A stretch of 62,721 bases of DNA from Verrucomicrobiales bacterium (GTDB taxonomy: Bacteria > Verrucomicrobiota > Verrucomicrobiia > Verrucomicrobiales > DEV007), in the NCBI GenBank assembly GCA_029213265.1, contig JARGNG010000001.1, positions 1-62,721 of the forward strand, in the 5' to 3' direction. Shown here piece after piece: positions 1 to 8,303 of the stretch (its first letter is position 1; every line of letters begins with the position of its first letter). Made by a program: the position numbers and the translations under genes. Below the pieces are notes generated by a model. The model did not search any database. It worked only from the letters and a program-made list of their open reading frames with translations, and had not been told where the DNA came from.

Positions 1-355
1 CACGGTCACGATATCCGCCACCATCACGATATCCGCCACCGCCACCGCCACCGCCACCGCCACCGCCGCCACCGCCGCCGCCGCCGCCGCCGCCACCGCC
101 ACCGCCGCCGCGGGGACGGTCTTCGGCTTCACGAACTCGTGCAGGACGTCCGCCGCATTCGGCTCCGTCGAGGTTTTCAACAGCAGCTTCGCCGAGTTCA
201 CGGCTGGAAAGGGTCACAAAAGCGAATCCACGAGGTCGACCTGTTTCACGATCGAGTGGCATGTGGAAATCGACGATGGGCTCGTAGTCGGAAAGGAATT
301 CGCGTAGCTCAATTTCCGAGGTCTCATAGGGCAGATTGCCAATGTACAGTTTCAT
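1..355 (-). CDS. RRM-domain RNA-binding protein, glycine-rich tail (3' end outside window)
   Basis: A single RNA recognition motif fills residues 1-78: RNP2-like LYIGNL at 3-8 and RNP1-like RGFAFVTL at 42-49, the aromatic residues that stack on RNA bases. From about residue 83 the protein becomes an almost pure glycine run ending in GGYRDGGGYRDR when the window stops, so the C-terminus is missing. This architecture is that of the small bacterial and cyanobacterial glycine-rich RNA-binding proteins, often linked to cold or RNA-chaperone roles; that role is by family only. The start is the ATG at 353-355; the frame stays open to base 1. The GGC/GGT tract is low-complexity and may vary in length between strains. 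Confidence 0.85.
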   Translation of the reverse strand, partial: MKLYIGNLPYETSEIELREFLSDYEPIVDFHMPLDRETGRPRGFAFVTLSSRELGEAAVENLDGAECGGRPARVREAEDRPRGGGGGGGGGGGGGGGGGGGGGGGGGGYRDGGGYRDR

Positions 356-549
356 TTAATTCTTACTAAGGTGTGTCCAAAGACTCGAAGGCCGGTAGGC
401 TGTGTCCGGGAAATCGATTGACGATTGTCAGGTGAATACCCTGGAGTGAGGCCGAATTGACCGTGGATGGACAATCGCAAGGTCTACCATATTTGCGAAT
501 AAGCCAATCCCTTTTGGCAAAAATCACGGCGTCAATCGGCTATTCCTCC

Positions 550-1404
550 TTATCCGAGACCCAGAACCGTGTCCATCCGTTGCGAGATGTCGGCGAGTCG
601 CTCACGGTTTCCTCCCTTCACTTCGGCGGTGGCCCACCCCCGATAGCCAATCTTGCGAAGGGATGCTCGAACCGCCGCCCAGTCGATCGTTCCGTCCCCT
701 AATTCGGAGCCAAATCCGGCGCGGAGACCTTCGCTGTTGTGCTTTTTCTCATTCCATTCCTTGATGTCGAGCTTTCCGATCCGATCGCCGAGAATCTCAA
801 TCCAGTGCTGTGGAACCCCCCAGCGGACATTGTTTCCGACATCGAAGTAGGCCCCGAACCAGGGATGATTCACTTCGTCCACGTAGCGTTCCACATCCAG
901 GGCACTGATGAGAAAACCGGCCCACACATTCTCCACGAGGATATTTACTTTGTGTTCTTCTGCGGCATCGAGGCCGGTCCGAATTACGGCGATAGTCTCG
1001 TTCCAGCTCTCCATGAGGGGCCTGCTCCTGTCATACTTTGCGACGTAGAGCACCGAGGTTCCCCCCATGTCGCTGGCAAACTTGACCGCTGTGTTGAGGT
1101 CGGGTTTGTTGGAATTCACGATGCCATGAACGGGAAGTCCTGATTTGTCGACTGCCTCGCGGTAGGTCTTGTAGTCGACCTTGTTTTCGGTCCGCAATTC
1201 GGTTCCGTGGAATCCGACCTCCTTGAGCATTTTGAATTTGTCGAGAATCGACATATCCGGCTCATTGACCATGGAAAACTTCACCCCCTTTTTGAGCATA
1301 CCGTCCATTTCCCCTCCGGTAGAAGTCTGTGTGAGAAATCCGGAAGTCGCCGCGGCGGCGGTGGTGAGGGCAGTCGAGGAGAGAAATCGGCGTCGGTTGG
1401 TCAT
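550..1404 (-). CDS. Tat-exported sugar phosphate isomerase/epimerase-like TIM barrel
   Basis: A 284-residue xylose isomerase-like TIM barrel (AP endonuclease 2 superfamily). The N-terminus has a twin-arginine signal (NRRRFLSS, 3-10) followed by an Ala/Thr-rich hydrophobic stretch, so it is probably exported folded. Likely metal ligands at barrel strand ends are E158 (LVENV), D188 (YFDVGNN), D213 (LDIKEW) and E261 (TAEVKGG). It is the last gene of a minus-strand group (esterase, dioxygenase, DapA-like, aldehyde dehydrogenase), 54 bases after the dehydrogenase, which suggests sugar or sugar-acid catabolism. The substrate cannot be read from sequence; many such proteins in this phylum have no assigned reaction. 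Confidence 0.8.
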   Translation of the reverse strand: MTNRRRFLSSTALTTAAAATSGFLTQTSTGGEMDGMLKKGVKFSMVNEPDMSILDKFKMLKEVGFHGTELRTENKVDYKTYREAVDKSGLPVHGIVNSNKPDLNTAVKFASDMGGTSVLYVAKYDRSRPLMESWNETIAVIRTGLDAAEEHKVNILVENVWAGFLISALDVERYVDEVNHPWFGAYFDVGNNVRWGVPQHWIEILGDRIGKLDIKEWNEKKHNSEGLRAGFGSELGDGTIDWAAVRASLRKIGYRGWATAEVKGGNRERLADISQRMDTVLGLG

Positions 1405-1458
1405 GCGAAGATGATAGGGGGAGGAACCAGCACCCTGTCAGCCCGCAATCGCGGGCAA

Positions 1459-3054
1459 TCAGCTCACTTCATCCCGCTTCCGGTGGCCATTGATCATTCG
1501 AAGGACACCCCTCGGGTTTGCATTTTGCAGCTCCACGGGGAGCTGGCTGTCGGGCCAGTCCTGGTAACAGACCGGGCGGACGAAACGCTCGATTCCCCGG
1601 GTGCCGACACTGGTAAACCGGCTGAAGGTCGTGGCCGGATACGGCCCCCCGTGGTGAATGCTGTGACAAACCTCAAGACCGACCGGGAAGCCGTTGAAAA
1701 TGAGGCGTCCCGTTTTTTTCTGCAAAACGGAAATCAGATCTTTGTGCCGGGCCAGATCGGCTTCGGTGCCATGAATCGTGGCACTGAGCGAGCCTTCCAG
1801 CTTTTCGGCGATCTCGACAAAATCCTCCGGTCCTCCGCATCCAGCGAAGGTGGAAACGGGACCGAACAGTTCATCGAACAGGGTCGGGTCATCGAGTAAA
1901 CCCTGTTGAGTCGTCCGAAATACGTGGGCGGCAGCTTCAAGCCTCTCGTCGCTCGCATCGGTGGAAGAACGTCCGAGAAGCTCAAGAGATTCGTTTTCGT
2001 ATCGCGCTTCGAGGCCGCTCCGGTAGGCCTTATGGATTCCGGCATGCAGCATTGTCGCCGGGGTCGTTGCGGCGAGACGCTCCTCCGTGAGATCGGCGAA
2101 TCTGGACCAGTCATCCGACTCCAGTCCGAGGACGAGGCCGGGATTGGTGCAGAATTGTCCAACGCCCTGAGTCAATGCCACGACGAATCCGTCGGCCAGT
2201 TGGGTTGCTCTCGTTTTGAGGGCTCCGGGAAGAATGAAGAGCGGATTGACGCTTCCCATTTCCGCATAGAAAGGGATCGGAACGGGTCGCTGGTTGGCGA
2301 CATCGAAGAGGGCGCGTCCTCCGGCGAGGGAGCCGGTGAAAGCGGCTGCGGTGATGTCCGGGTGCTGGACCAGTTGTGTCCCGACTTCGTGTCCACGGCC
2401 ATGGAGCAGAGAAAAAACACCGTCGGGCATCCGGGTTTTTTCCGCAGCGCGGAGAACTGCGTTCGCCGCCATTTCGCAGGTTCCCGGATGAGCGGGGTGC
2501 GCTTTGATGACGACGGGGCATCCGCTTGCCAGTGCCGACATGGTATCCGCTCCGAGAACGGAAATGGCGATCGGAAAGTTGCTGGCACCAAAAATCGCAA
2601 CCGGTCCGACCGGTTGCATCAGCGAACGAACATCAGGCTTCGGAAACGGCTTCCTCGTGAGGTCTGGAAGATCGATTCGTGCATCGACCCAGGAGCCCTC
2701 GCGAATGAGCTGGGCAAACTGTCGCGTGTGAGCGATGGCTCGGTCTCTTTCCGCGGTGCAGCGCGCGAGGGGGTAACCGGTTTCGGCGGAGGTGCGCTCC
2801 AGAAAATCATCGCCAAGGGCGAGCGTTTCCTCGGCAATCGCTTCCAGAAAGTCGGCCCGGCTCTCGGCGAGCTTGTTGCGGAACGGATCAAAGGCACGGC
2901 TTGCGGCGGCGACGGCGTCGTTGATTTCCGATTCGGTTGCCTCGTGAAAATCAGGTTCCAGAGAATCACCGGTGGCGGGGTTGCCCGCTCGGAAAATGTC
3001 GTTCGATTGGGCGGATGGCTGGCTTCCGATCCAGTGATTTCCAGTGAGTTTCAT
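1459..3054 (-). CDS. Aldehyde dehydrogenase, 2,5-dioxovalerate (ketoglutarate semialdehyde) type
   Basis: A 531-residue NAD(P)-dependent aldehyde dehydrogenase. Catalytic Cys302 lies in GQFCTNPG and general-base Glu265 in YAEMGSVNP; the FTGS nucleotide loop is at 239-242 and the cofactor lysine in VIKAHPAHPG near 184. The HPAHP segment and the EMGSVNP form are typical of the long alpha-ketoglutarate semialdehyde dehydrogenases that oxidise 2,5-dioxopentanoate to 2-oxoglutarate. In other bacteria those enzymes finish the oxidative routes for pentoses, glucarate/galactarate or hydroxyproline, commonly beside a DapA-like dehydratase or deaminase. The gene 23 bases upstream is just such a DapA-like protein, which supports the assignment; which substrate feeds the pathway is unresolved. 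Confidence 0.85.
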   Translation of the reverse strand: MKLTGNHWIGSQPSAQSNDIFRAGNPATGDSLEPDFHEATESEINDAVAAASRAFDPFRNKLAESRADFLEAIAEETLALGDDFLERTSAETGYPLARCTAERDRAIAHTRQFAQLIREGSWVDARIDLPDLTRKPFPKPDVRSLMQPVGPVAIFGASNFPIAISVLGADTMSALASGCPVVIKAHPAHPGTCEMAANAVLRAAEKTRMPDGVFSLLHGRGHEVGTQLVQHPDITAAAFTGSLAGGRALFDVANQRPVPIPFYAEMGSVNPLFILPGALKTRATQLADGFVVALTQGVGQFCTNPGLVLGLESDDWSRFADLTEERLAATTPATMLHAGIHKAYRSGLEARYENESLELLGRSSTDASDERLEAAAHVFRTTQQGLLDDPTLFDELFGPVSTFAGCGGPEDFVEIAEKLEGSLSATIHGTEADLARHKDLISVLQKKTGRLIFNGFPVGLEVCHSIHHGGPYPATTFSRFTSVGTRGIERFVRPVCYQDWPDSQLPVELQNANPRGVLRMINGHRKRDEVS

Positions 3055-3077
3055 GGGGGTGGGATCCGGGTGGGGAA

Positions 3078-3986
3078 CTAGGCGTTGAGCAGAGTTTCGG
3101 CCGCTGACTTGACCTGGACTTCTTCTTCCGGGGTGATTCCGCTGAGAAGAGGCAGAGCCGGTCCGGTGTCGGCGATTCCGGCCAGTTTGACCGCTTCGTG
3201 CAAAACGCGGACGGGATTGATTCCGTTGCGCAGGTCTTCGAGAGGAGAAAAGATCGCCTGAATTTCCCGGGCCCTGTCGAGGTTGCCAGCCTGAATCGCT
3301 TTTCGAAGCTCTTCGCTCAGGTCAGGTCGAACACAGACACAGCCCGCGGTAAAACCGTTCACGCCGAAGTCGACAAGGTGGTTGATGACGGGTTGTTCCC
3401 CGATACCGCTGACAATGATCTTTGGATCGACCGCTTCGACCAACTCCGAGAGATAGGGATCGACCGCGGGATCGTCCTCGACGATGGCGTACTTGATCCA
3501 GGAAACGAGACCGTCCTCGACGAGCTTTCTGGCGCCCTCAACGGTGATGAAATCGCCGTATTTGATATAGAGCACGATCGGCTTGCCAACCTTTTCGGCG
3601 AAATGGCGAAGCCCGGTTTCGACTCCCTCAGACGTGGTCAATCCCTGCTGCGGCAGAACCATCACGGTCGGGTAGTCGGTTTGTTTCAGAATCTCCGCTT
3701 GATCCATCATGGTACCGAACGCGGGGCCGGCGGAGGGAACGACGAGCGTCTCCGGTGCTGCGATATCGGCGAGTTCGCCGAGGATCATTTCAAATTCACT
3801 CAGTGCGATGTGGTAAAAGTTCGCATTGCCTCCATAGAGCAACGTTGAGACGCCGCCGGCTTCGATGTGGCGAACCATCTTTTCGTTTTCCCCGCGGTGG
3901 AATGCGAGATTTTGATCCCGGGCCATGGGCGGGACAGCAATGACGGAAAGGGCGAGATCTTCAGGTGTGATAGGTCGGGTTTGCAT
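3078..3986 (-). CDS. Dihydrodipicolinate synthase (DapA) family aldolase/dehydratase
   Basis: A 302-residue class I aldolase of the DapA/N-acetylneuraminate lyase family. The Schiff-base lysine is expected at K165 (SWIKYAI) and the catalytic tyrosine at Y140 (VLYIKYGD). The normal GGTTGE-like loop is here GGNANF (52-57), so true dihydrodipicolinate synthase activity is unlikely. Together with the downstream semialdehyde dehydrogenase it could act on a sugar-acid or hydroxyproline-derived keto acid, as in the 5-dehydro-4-deoxyglucarate dehydratase and HypD branches; that choice is inference. It sits 9 bases after the TauD-like gene in the same operon. Confidence 0.75.
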   Translation of the reverse strand: MQTRPITPEDLALSVIAVPPMARDQNLAFHRGENEKMVRHIEAGGVSTLLYGGNANFYHIALSEFEMILGELADIAAPETLVVPSAGPAFGTMMDQAEILKQTDYPTVMVLPQQGLTTSEGVETGLRHFAEKVGKPIVLYIKYGDFITVEGARKLVEDGLVSWIKYAIVEDDPAVDPYLSELVEAVDPKIIVSGIGEQPVINHLVDFGVNGFTAGCVCVRPDLSEELRKAIQAGNLDRAREIQAIFSPLEDLRNGINPVRVLHEAVKLAGIADTGPALPLLSGITPEEEVQVKSAAETLLNA

Positions 3987-3995
3987 GAGAGGGAA

Positions 3996-4904
3996 TTATT
4001 CAGTTTTGAATCCGCCGCGAATTTCTCCTGCACCGGTGGCACCAAAATTAGCGGCAAAACGCGGATCAAGAGGGCGGCTGTTTGGCATGCTGAGCCAGAT
4101 TCGAAACAAGCATCGTTTTTCGTCCGGGTCATTGAAATCTTCAAACGAAGATCGTCGGTGAAGTGTGACCCAGTTGTTGAGAAGAAGAACATCGCCCGGC
4201 TCCTGACGAAAGGGGAAGGCCATTCCCAGCTCGCCCGCGACACGTTCGAGAAAGTCGAGGGCTTCGATTTGCTGCCCACTCAGGTTTGGCAGATCCGGAT
4301 CGGCGTGGGCGCGATCAATCAGGACACGGAGAAAGCTGCAGGCAAATTGACCGTCCCGGAAAGAAAAGATCGGTTGCTCCACGTAGGGAAGTTCATTTCC
4401 GAGATCGACGGTATGTCGCTTGTAGACAAATGGCTCCCTCAGCACTTCGAGCAGATCGGGCCGACGCCTCGCGATTTCGTTGTAGAGCTGCAGCGAACTG
4501 ACGAGTTCGTTCTCGCCACCGGTTCGGGCCTGTTTCCAGCAGAGAAAGGCAATCACGTCGCAGCGGTCGGTGTGGAAGGAAAGCTTCTTGTTCGTGTTGG
4601 GACCGCGCGTTCTCGGATCGTCTTTCCCGAAGCCTGCATCGGTCACGTCAAAGACAGTGTCTCCTTTTTCATTCTGAGAAAGGAGATGGCCCAGTGAGTC
4701 GCACCATCTCTGAAAGGCGTCGCGGGCGCTCTCTTTGGTGTGGTCTTCGATGGGGAAGCCACGCAGGAGGATGGCTCCGGGTCCGTTCTCGAGACGATGC
4801 CGGATCATCTCCGGATCGGCGCTCTGAAAGGGGAGGCTCCAGTCGGAATGTCGGGAAACCTCGTCCCCTTTCCAGACCGCAGAATGAGCGAGCGGGTCGA
4901 TCAT
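3996..4904 (-). CDS. TauD/TfdA-family Fe(II)/2-oxoglutarate dioxygenase
   Basis: A 302-residue dioxygenase. The facial triad is visible: H111 and D113 in FHTDRCD, and the distal H249 in NNWVTLHRR; R268 (FRIWLSM) would bind the 2-oxoglutarate carboxylate. The stretch CWKQARTGGENELVSS after the HxD is typical of the TfdA/clavaminate-synthase branch. Family members hydroxylate or desulfonate small acids and amino acids using O2 and 2-oxoglutarate. The start overlaps the stop of the upstream esterase by ATGA, so the two are translationally coupled. The co-operonic dehydrogenase may produce 2-oxoglutarate, a possible metabolic link. The substrate is unknown. Confidence 0.8.
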   Translation of the reverse strand: MIDPLAHSAVWKGDEVSRHSDWSLPFQSADPEMIRHRLENGPGAILLRGFPIEDHTKESARDAFQRWCDSLGHLLSQNEKGDTVFDVTDAGFGKDDPRTRGPNTNKKLSFHTDRCDVIAFLCWKQARTGGENELVSSLQLYNEIARRRPDLLEVLREPFVYKRHTVDLGNELPYVEQPIFSFRDGQFACSFLRVLIDRAHADPDLPNLSGQQIEALDFLERVAGELGMAFPFRQEPGDVLLLNNWVTLHRRSSFEDFNDPDEKRCLFRIWLSMPNSRPLDPRFAANFGATGAGEIRGGFKTE

Positions 4905-5806
4905 TCTTTCCCGCCGGAAACAATCTTATCGAGGAAAGCCTGATCTGCTTCCCCTTCGAGAAAGCCGTGTTTTGCGAGAAACGCGTCCATTTTCAGAACG
5001 GTGTCCTTGAAATGTTCGGCTTTTCCCTGGGACAATCTCAAATTGAAGAAGCCATGGGGTTCTCCTTCGTAAAGATACAGTTCGGAGTCGACTCCGAGCT
5101 TCTTCTGTTCATCCCGGAACGCTTTGGCCTGGCTGACGGGAATCAGTTTGTCCTCGGTGCCGAGAAAAACGATCGCGGGAGGATCGTCTTTGGTGATGCT
5201 GTGGGCAGGGGAGATAGCAGGGAACCATTCCTTCACCCGACTGTGGCCGTAGCCTTCCGGTCCATTGTTGTAGACGGGATTGAAAAGAAGTAGTGCCCCG
5301 GAGCGGGAACTGATCTCTGTGTTCTCGCTTTCTTCATCGAAGCCATCGCACATCCCGGTTGTTGCTGCGACATGGCCTCCGGCAGACCCTCCTCCGGCGG
5401 CAATCTTGTCAGGGTCCACTCCAAGGCGCTTCGCGTTTGCACGAATCCAGCGCACCGCGGATTTTCCGTCGGCAACGCATTCCTTCGGAGTCGTTTTCTG
5501 GCGCGACTTGACGCGATAGTCGGCAAGGAACACCACCATTCCTCGACCGGCGAGATAGTTGGCGTGAGGTTCGAACTGCGTCACCGATCCGCCGTTCCAG
5601 CCTCCACCGAAAAAGAAAACGGCAGCAGGGCGGGAATCCGTTTTCGGATTGTGACCGGGAGGGTCAAAACGGTAGATGTAAAGGTCGTCTCCGGAAGCTT
5701 TCTTGTAGACTTCCACTTCGGCACCTTTGAGTTGGAGTTTCTCGGTTTTGGCCTCGAGTAAGGTAGTGAAGAGGAGTAGGGGCGCCAGCAGGAAAAATCG
5801 TTTCAT
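4901..5806 (-). CDS. Secreted alpha/beta-hydrolase esterase (BD-FAE/lipase-like)
   Basis: A 301-residue hydrolase with an N-terminal signal peptide (MKRFFLLAPLLLF...LEA); that methionine was chosen over one nine codons upstream because the signal begins there. The oxyanion loop is FFGGGWNGGS (66-74). The catalytic triad is S141 in GGGSAGGH, D219 in GTEDKLIP and H251 in GEPHGFFN. This is the pattern of carbohydrate-linked esterases (acetyl-xylan or feruloyl type) and of hormone-sensitive-lipase relatives. It is the first gene of the 5806-550 operon, so it probably releases the substrate that the intracellular enzymes use; the bond cleaved is not known. Confidence 0.8.
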   Translation of the reverse strand: MKRFFLLAPLLLFTTLLEAKTEKLQLKGAEVEVYKKASGDDLYIYRFDPPGHNPKTDSRPAAVFFFGGGWNGGSVTQFEPHANYLAGRGMVVFLADYRVKSRQKTTPKECVADGKSAVRWIRANAKRLGVDPDKIAAGGGSAGGHVAATTGMCDGFDEESENTEISSRSGALLLFNPVYNNGPEGYGHSRVKEWFPAISPAHSITKDDPPAIVFLGTEDKLIPVSQAKAFRDEQKKLGVDSELYLYEGEPHGFFNLRLSQGKAEHFKDTVLKMDAFLAKHGFLEGEADQAFLDKIVSGGKE

Positions 5807-5961
5807 GATCGAAAAGGTAGCGGAGATCTCCATCCGGGCCAGAGCAAAACGTAGCGGAATCGGGGATGATTCGGAGGGAACGGTTGCCTTTGGGATTTGT
5901 GCAGGAACCGCGACTTTTTTGCTCCCCGGTGTCCGGGCTGCGCTATCGTCGCGAATTCCGC

Positions 5962-6891
5962 ATGAGTGACTCCACGGTTTCCATTCGACATTTGGTTGGC
6001 CTGATCGGCGGTGCCTTGTGCATCGCCTTCGCGCCGATTTTCGCCGTGCTGTCGAGGCAGGGCGACGGGCAGGTGGGAATGTGGGACTCCGCTTTCTGGC
6101 GGGTTTTTCTCGGAGCTGTTGCTCTCGGGATCTTGTTTGGACTCCAGCGCAAGCGGGTCGTTCCTCGACGAGTGGAATTCACCGGCGGTTACCTCTGGCT
6201 CTGGTTACCGGGCCTCGTTTTTGCAGGCGACTTCTGGGCGTGGCATTGGTCTTTCGAGCACACTTCCGTGGCAAATTCGACCTTGCTGGCGAATACCGCG
6301 ATCCTCTGGGTCATGTTGTTTGCCTGGCTCGTCTGGAAGGAGCGACTGACGAAACTCTTTGTTAGCGGGGCGGCGGTTGCCTTTGCCGGGATGATTATTC
6401 TCATGCTGAGTTCGACGACTCGCGAGCCCCCGACTGCCGGCAATCCGGTCTTTGGTGATTTTCTGGCTCTTCTCACCGCAGGGTTTTACGCCTCCTATCA
6501 ACTTCTCATGAAGCGCTTCCGGCGCCACCACTCCGCTCCTCTGTTGATGTTCTGGGCCAGTGCGGTCGCTGCCGTCATCCTGTTTCCCCTGGCCTGGTTC
6601 CACTCCGATCCCTTTTGGCCGGGTGACGGGAAGGTATGGGGTGCCCTGATCGGACTGGGGGTGCTTTCGCACGCCTGCGGTCAGGGGCTGATCGCCTACG
6701 GACTCGGAGGGCTGCCGGCGAGTTTGGCGTCGGTCACTTTACTCGTGCAGCCGGTCGCGACCGCATTTCTCGGCGTGTGGATTCTAGGGCAGCCTCTCGT
6801 TCCGATTCAAATGATCGGTGCCGCCATTGTCGTGACAGGCCTGTTTTTTGCGATCCGGGGAAAAGTCGGTGCAAAGGTAAAACCGGTCTAG
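5962..6891 (+). CDS. EamA-family (DMT) inner-membrane transporter
   Basis: A 309-residue polytopic protein with about ten hydrophobic segments in two EamA-type halves. The first contains the conserved SFEHTSVANSTLLANT region and the second GLGGLPASLASVTLLVQPV, matching the drug/metabolite transporter superfamily. The start is the ATG at 5962 because the first membrane helix follows directly; an earlier in-frame ATG would add a polar stretch overlapping the divergent promoter region shared with the esterase operon. The substrate is unknown; relatives export amino acids or metabolites. It converges with the sulfatase gene 10 bases away. Confidence 0.8.
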   Translation: MSDSTVSIRHLVGLIGGALCIAFAPIFAVLSRQGDGQVGMWDSAFWRVFLGAVALGILFGLQRKRVVPRRVEFTGGYLWLWLPGLVFAGDFWAWHWSFEHTSVANSTLLANTAILWVMLFAWLVWKERLTKLFVSGAAVAFAGMIILMLSSTTREPPTAGNPVFGDFLALLTAGFYASYQLLMKRFRRHHSAPLLMFWASAVAAVILFPLAWFHSDPFWPGDGKVWGALIGLGVLSHACGQGLIAYGLGGLPASLASVTLLVQPVATAFLGVWILGQPLVPIQMIGAAIVVTGLFFAIRGKVGAKVKPV

Positions 6892-6901
6892 CAAATGGGA
6901 G

Positions 6902-8284
6902 CTACTGCTCCTGGCCGAGCGGGTGAAATTTTCGCATCCACGGGTCCTTCTGCTTTTGCAAACGCTCGATGAGGTTCTTTACCATGGCTGAACTGGTTTC
7001 TTCGTGAGCCGGGTCGTCGGCGAGGTTGTTGGTCTCCCATGGGTCGGCCTCAAGATCATAGAGCTCAAGCCGAGGGCGATGAAGAAAATCTTCGACGAGG
7101 CGGCCTCCGATTTTTTCATCGCCGCGCTTTCGAAGCTCCACCCAAGTGCGGCGTTGCACGGCGTCGATCGGGAGCGGGTATTCTGCGCCGGGAGTGACGT
7201 TCCAAATCAGTTTGAACCGTCGTTGCCGTAGCGTTCTCATCGGGTAATAGGCGAAAATGTCGTGGCCGATGTGGCTCAAGAGGACTTCGTTCCATCCCTC
7301 CGGATTTTCCTTTTCGAGAACGGGCAAGAGGCTGCGCCCGTGGAGCGGGTAGTCGGAGAACTCGACTCCCGCCCAGTCGAGAAAGGTCGGGGTGAGATCG
7401 GTAAAGGCGACCAGTGCGCGATTGGGCGAAACCGGTTTTTCCAGTCCCGGACAGCGCACCAGAAACGGAACCCGCACACCGGGCTCGTATTGAGTTCCCA
7501 TTGCGCCCGGTTCGGAGGTGCCGTGATCGGAAATGAATATGACGAGCGTGTCGTCCCGGTGCCCGGATTTTTCCAACTCCTCCAGCACGAGGCCGACACC
7601 GTGATCCATCCGACTGATTTGCTGGTAGTATCCGGCAATGCCTTTGCGGACCTGGGCGGTATCGGGGAGAAACGGAGGGACGACGACCTCTTCGGGTGAG
7701 TAGGAAACGGGTTTGTATTTTCCGTCATCCTTGACGCCCCATCCCGGCCCGTCGATGGAGATCGGGTGGGGATCATGGTAGGAAACCACGAGAAAGAATG
7801 GATCGTCTGTTTCCCGGAGAAATGTTCCGGCGTGTTTGGCCATGTCGGCGACGTCCCGCGACCTCGCTCGCGGTTTGAAATCAATCGGATATTTTTCGAG
7901 GGGCTTGACGTGATCTTTTCCGATTAAGCCGGTTCGGTAACCGGCTGACTTCAGCATCGCAAAAACGGATGTGACGTCTTCGCGAAGCTGTTGATTGTGC
8001 TCCCTATGCGGATGTGCATACTGACCGTTCGAATGAGTGAGAAGACCGGTGTACATAACCGCCCGGCTCGGGCCGCAGGAAGCTGTCGTGGCGAAGGCCT
8101 CTTCGAAGCGAATTCCTTCCGCCGCAAGCCGGTCAAGATTCGGTGTCTTCACGACAGGATGTCCATAGCACCCCAGGTCGGTCCAGGTGTGGTTGTCGGA
8201 GATCAGGAAAAGAATATTTTTCTGTCCGGCTCCGGAGTGAGTGAGCAGCAAGAGGCAGAAGGAGAAAAGAAGAAGTGATTTCAT
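6902..8284 (-). CDS. Secreted sulfatase, N-sulfoglucosamine sulfohydrolase-like
   Basis: A 460-residue type I sulfatase. The signal peptide MKSLLLFSFCLLLLTHSGAG fixes the start at 8284. The formylglycine site is C70 in the CGPSR motif (CxPxR form), and metal-binding residues start with ISDNHTW (28-34) and continue in the FISDHGTSEPG segment. The order of motifs and the C-terminal LYDLEADPWETNNLAD are those of the heparan N-sulfatase-like branch. It would remove sulfate esters or N-sulfates from polysaccharide fragments outside the cytoplasm and needs a formylglycine-generating enzyme not seen here. It lies 19 bases after an HGSNAT-like acyltransferase gene. Confidence 0.85.
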   Translation of the reverse strand: MKSLLLFSFCLLLLTHSGAGQKNILFLISDNHTWTDLGCYGHPVVKTPNLDRLAAEGIRFEEAFATTASCGPSRAVMYTGLLTHSNGQYAHPHREHNQQLREDVTSVFAMLKSAGYRTGLIGKDHVKPLEKYPIDFKPRARSRDVADMAKHAGTFLRETDDPFFLVVSYHDPHPISIDGPGWGVKDDGKYKPVSYSPEEVVVPPFLPDTAQVRKGIAGYYQQISRMDHGVGLVLEELEKSGHRDDTLVIFISDHGTSEPGAMGTQYEPGVRVPFLVRCPGLEKPVSPNRALVAFTDLTPTFLDWAGVEFSDYPLHGRSLLPVLEKENPEGWNEVLLSHIGHDIFAYYPMRTLRQRRFKLIWNVTPGAEYPLPIDAVQRRTWVELRKRGDEKIGGRLVEDFLHRPRLELYDLEADPWETNNLADDPAHEETSSAMVKNLIERLQKQKDPWMRKFHPLGQEQ

Positions 8285-8303
8285 GGAAGGAATTCGGGGA
8301 GAA

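Noticed and set aside
139..369. Small plus-strand frame over the RRM gene
   Set aside because: Basic, unstructured antisense shadow of the RRM/glycine-rich coding sequence.
1906..1913. CCCTGTTG copy inside the aldehyde dehydrogenase gene as a regulatory site
   Set aside because: It encodes conserved-looking residues and is single; it is treated as coincidence.
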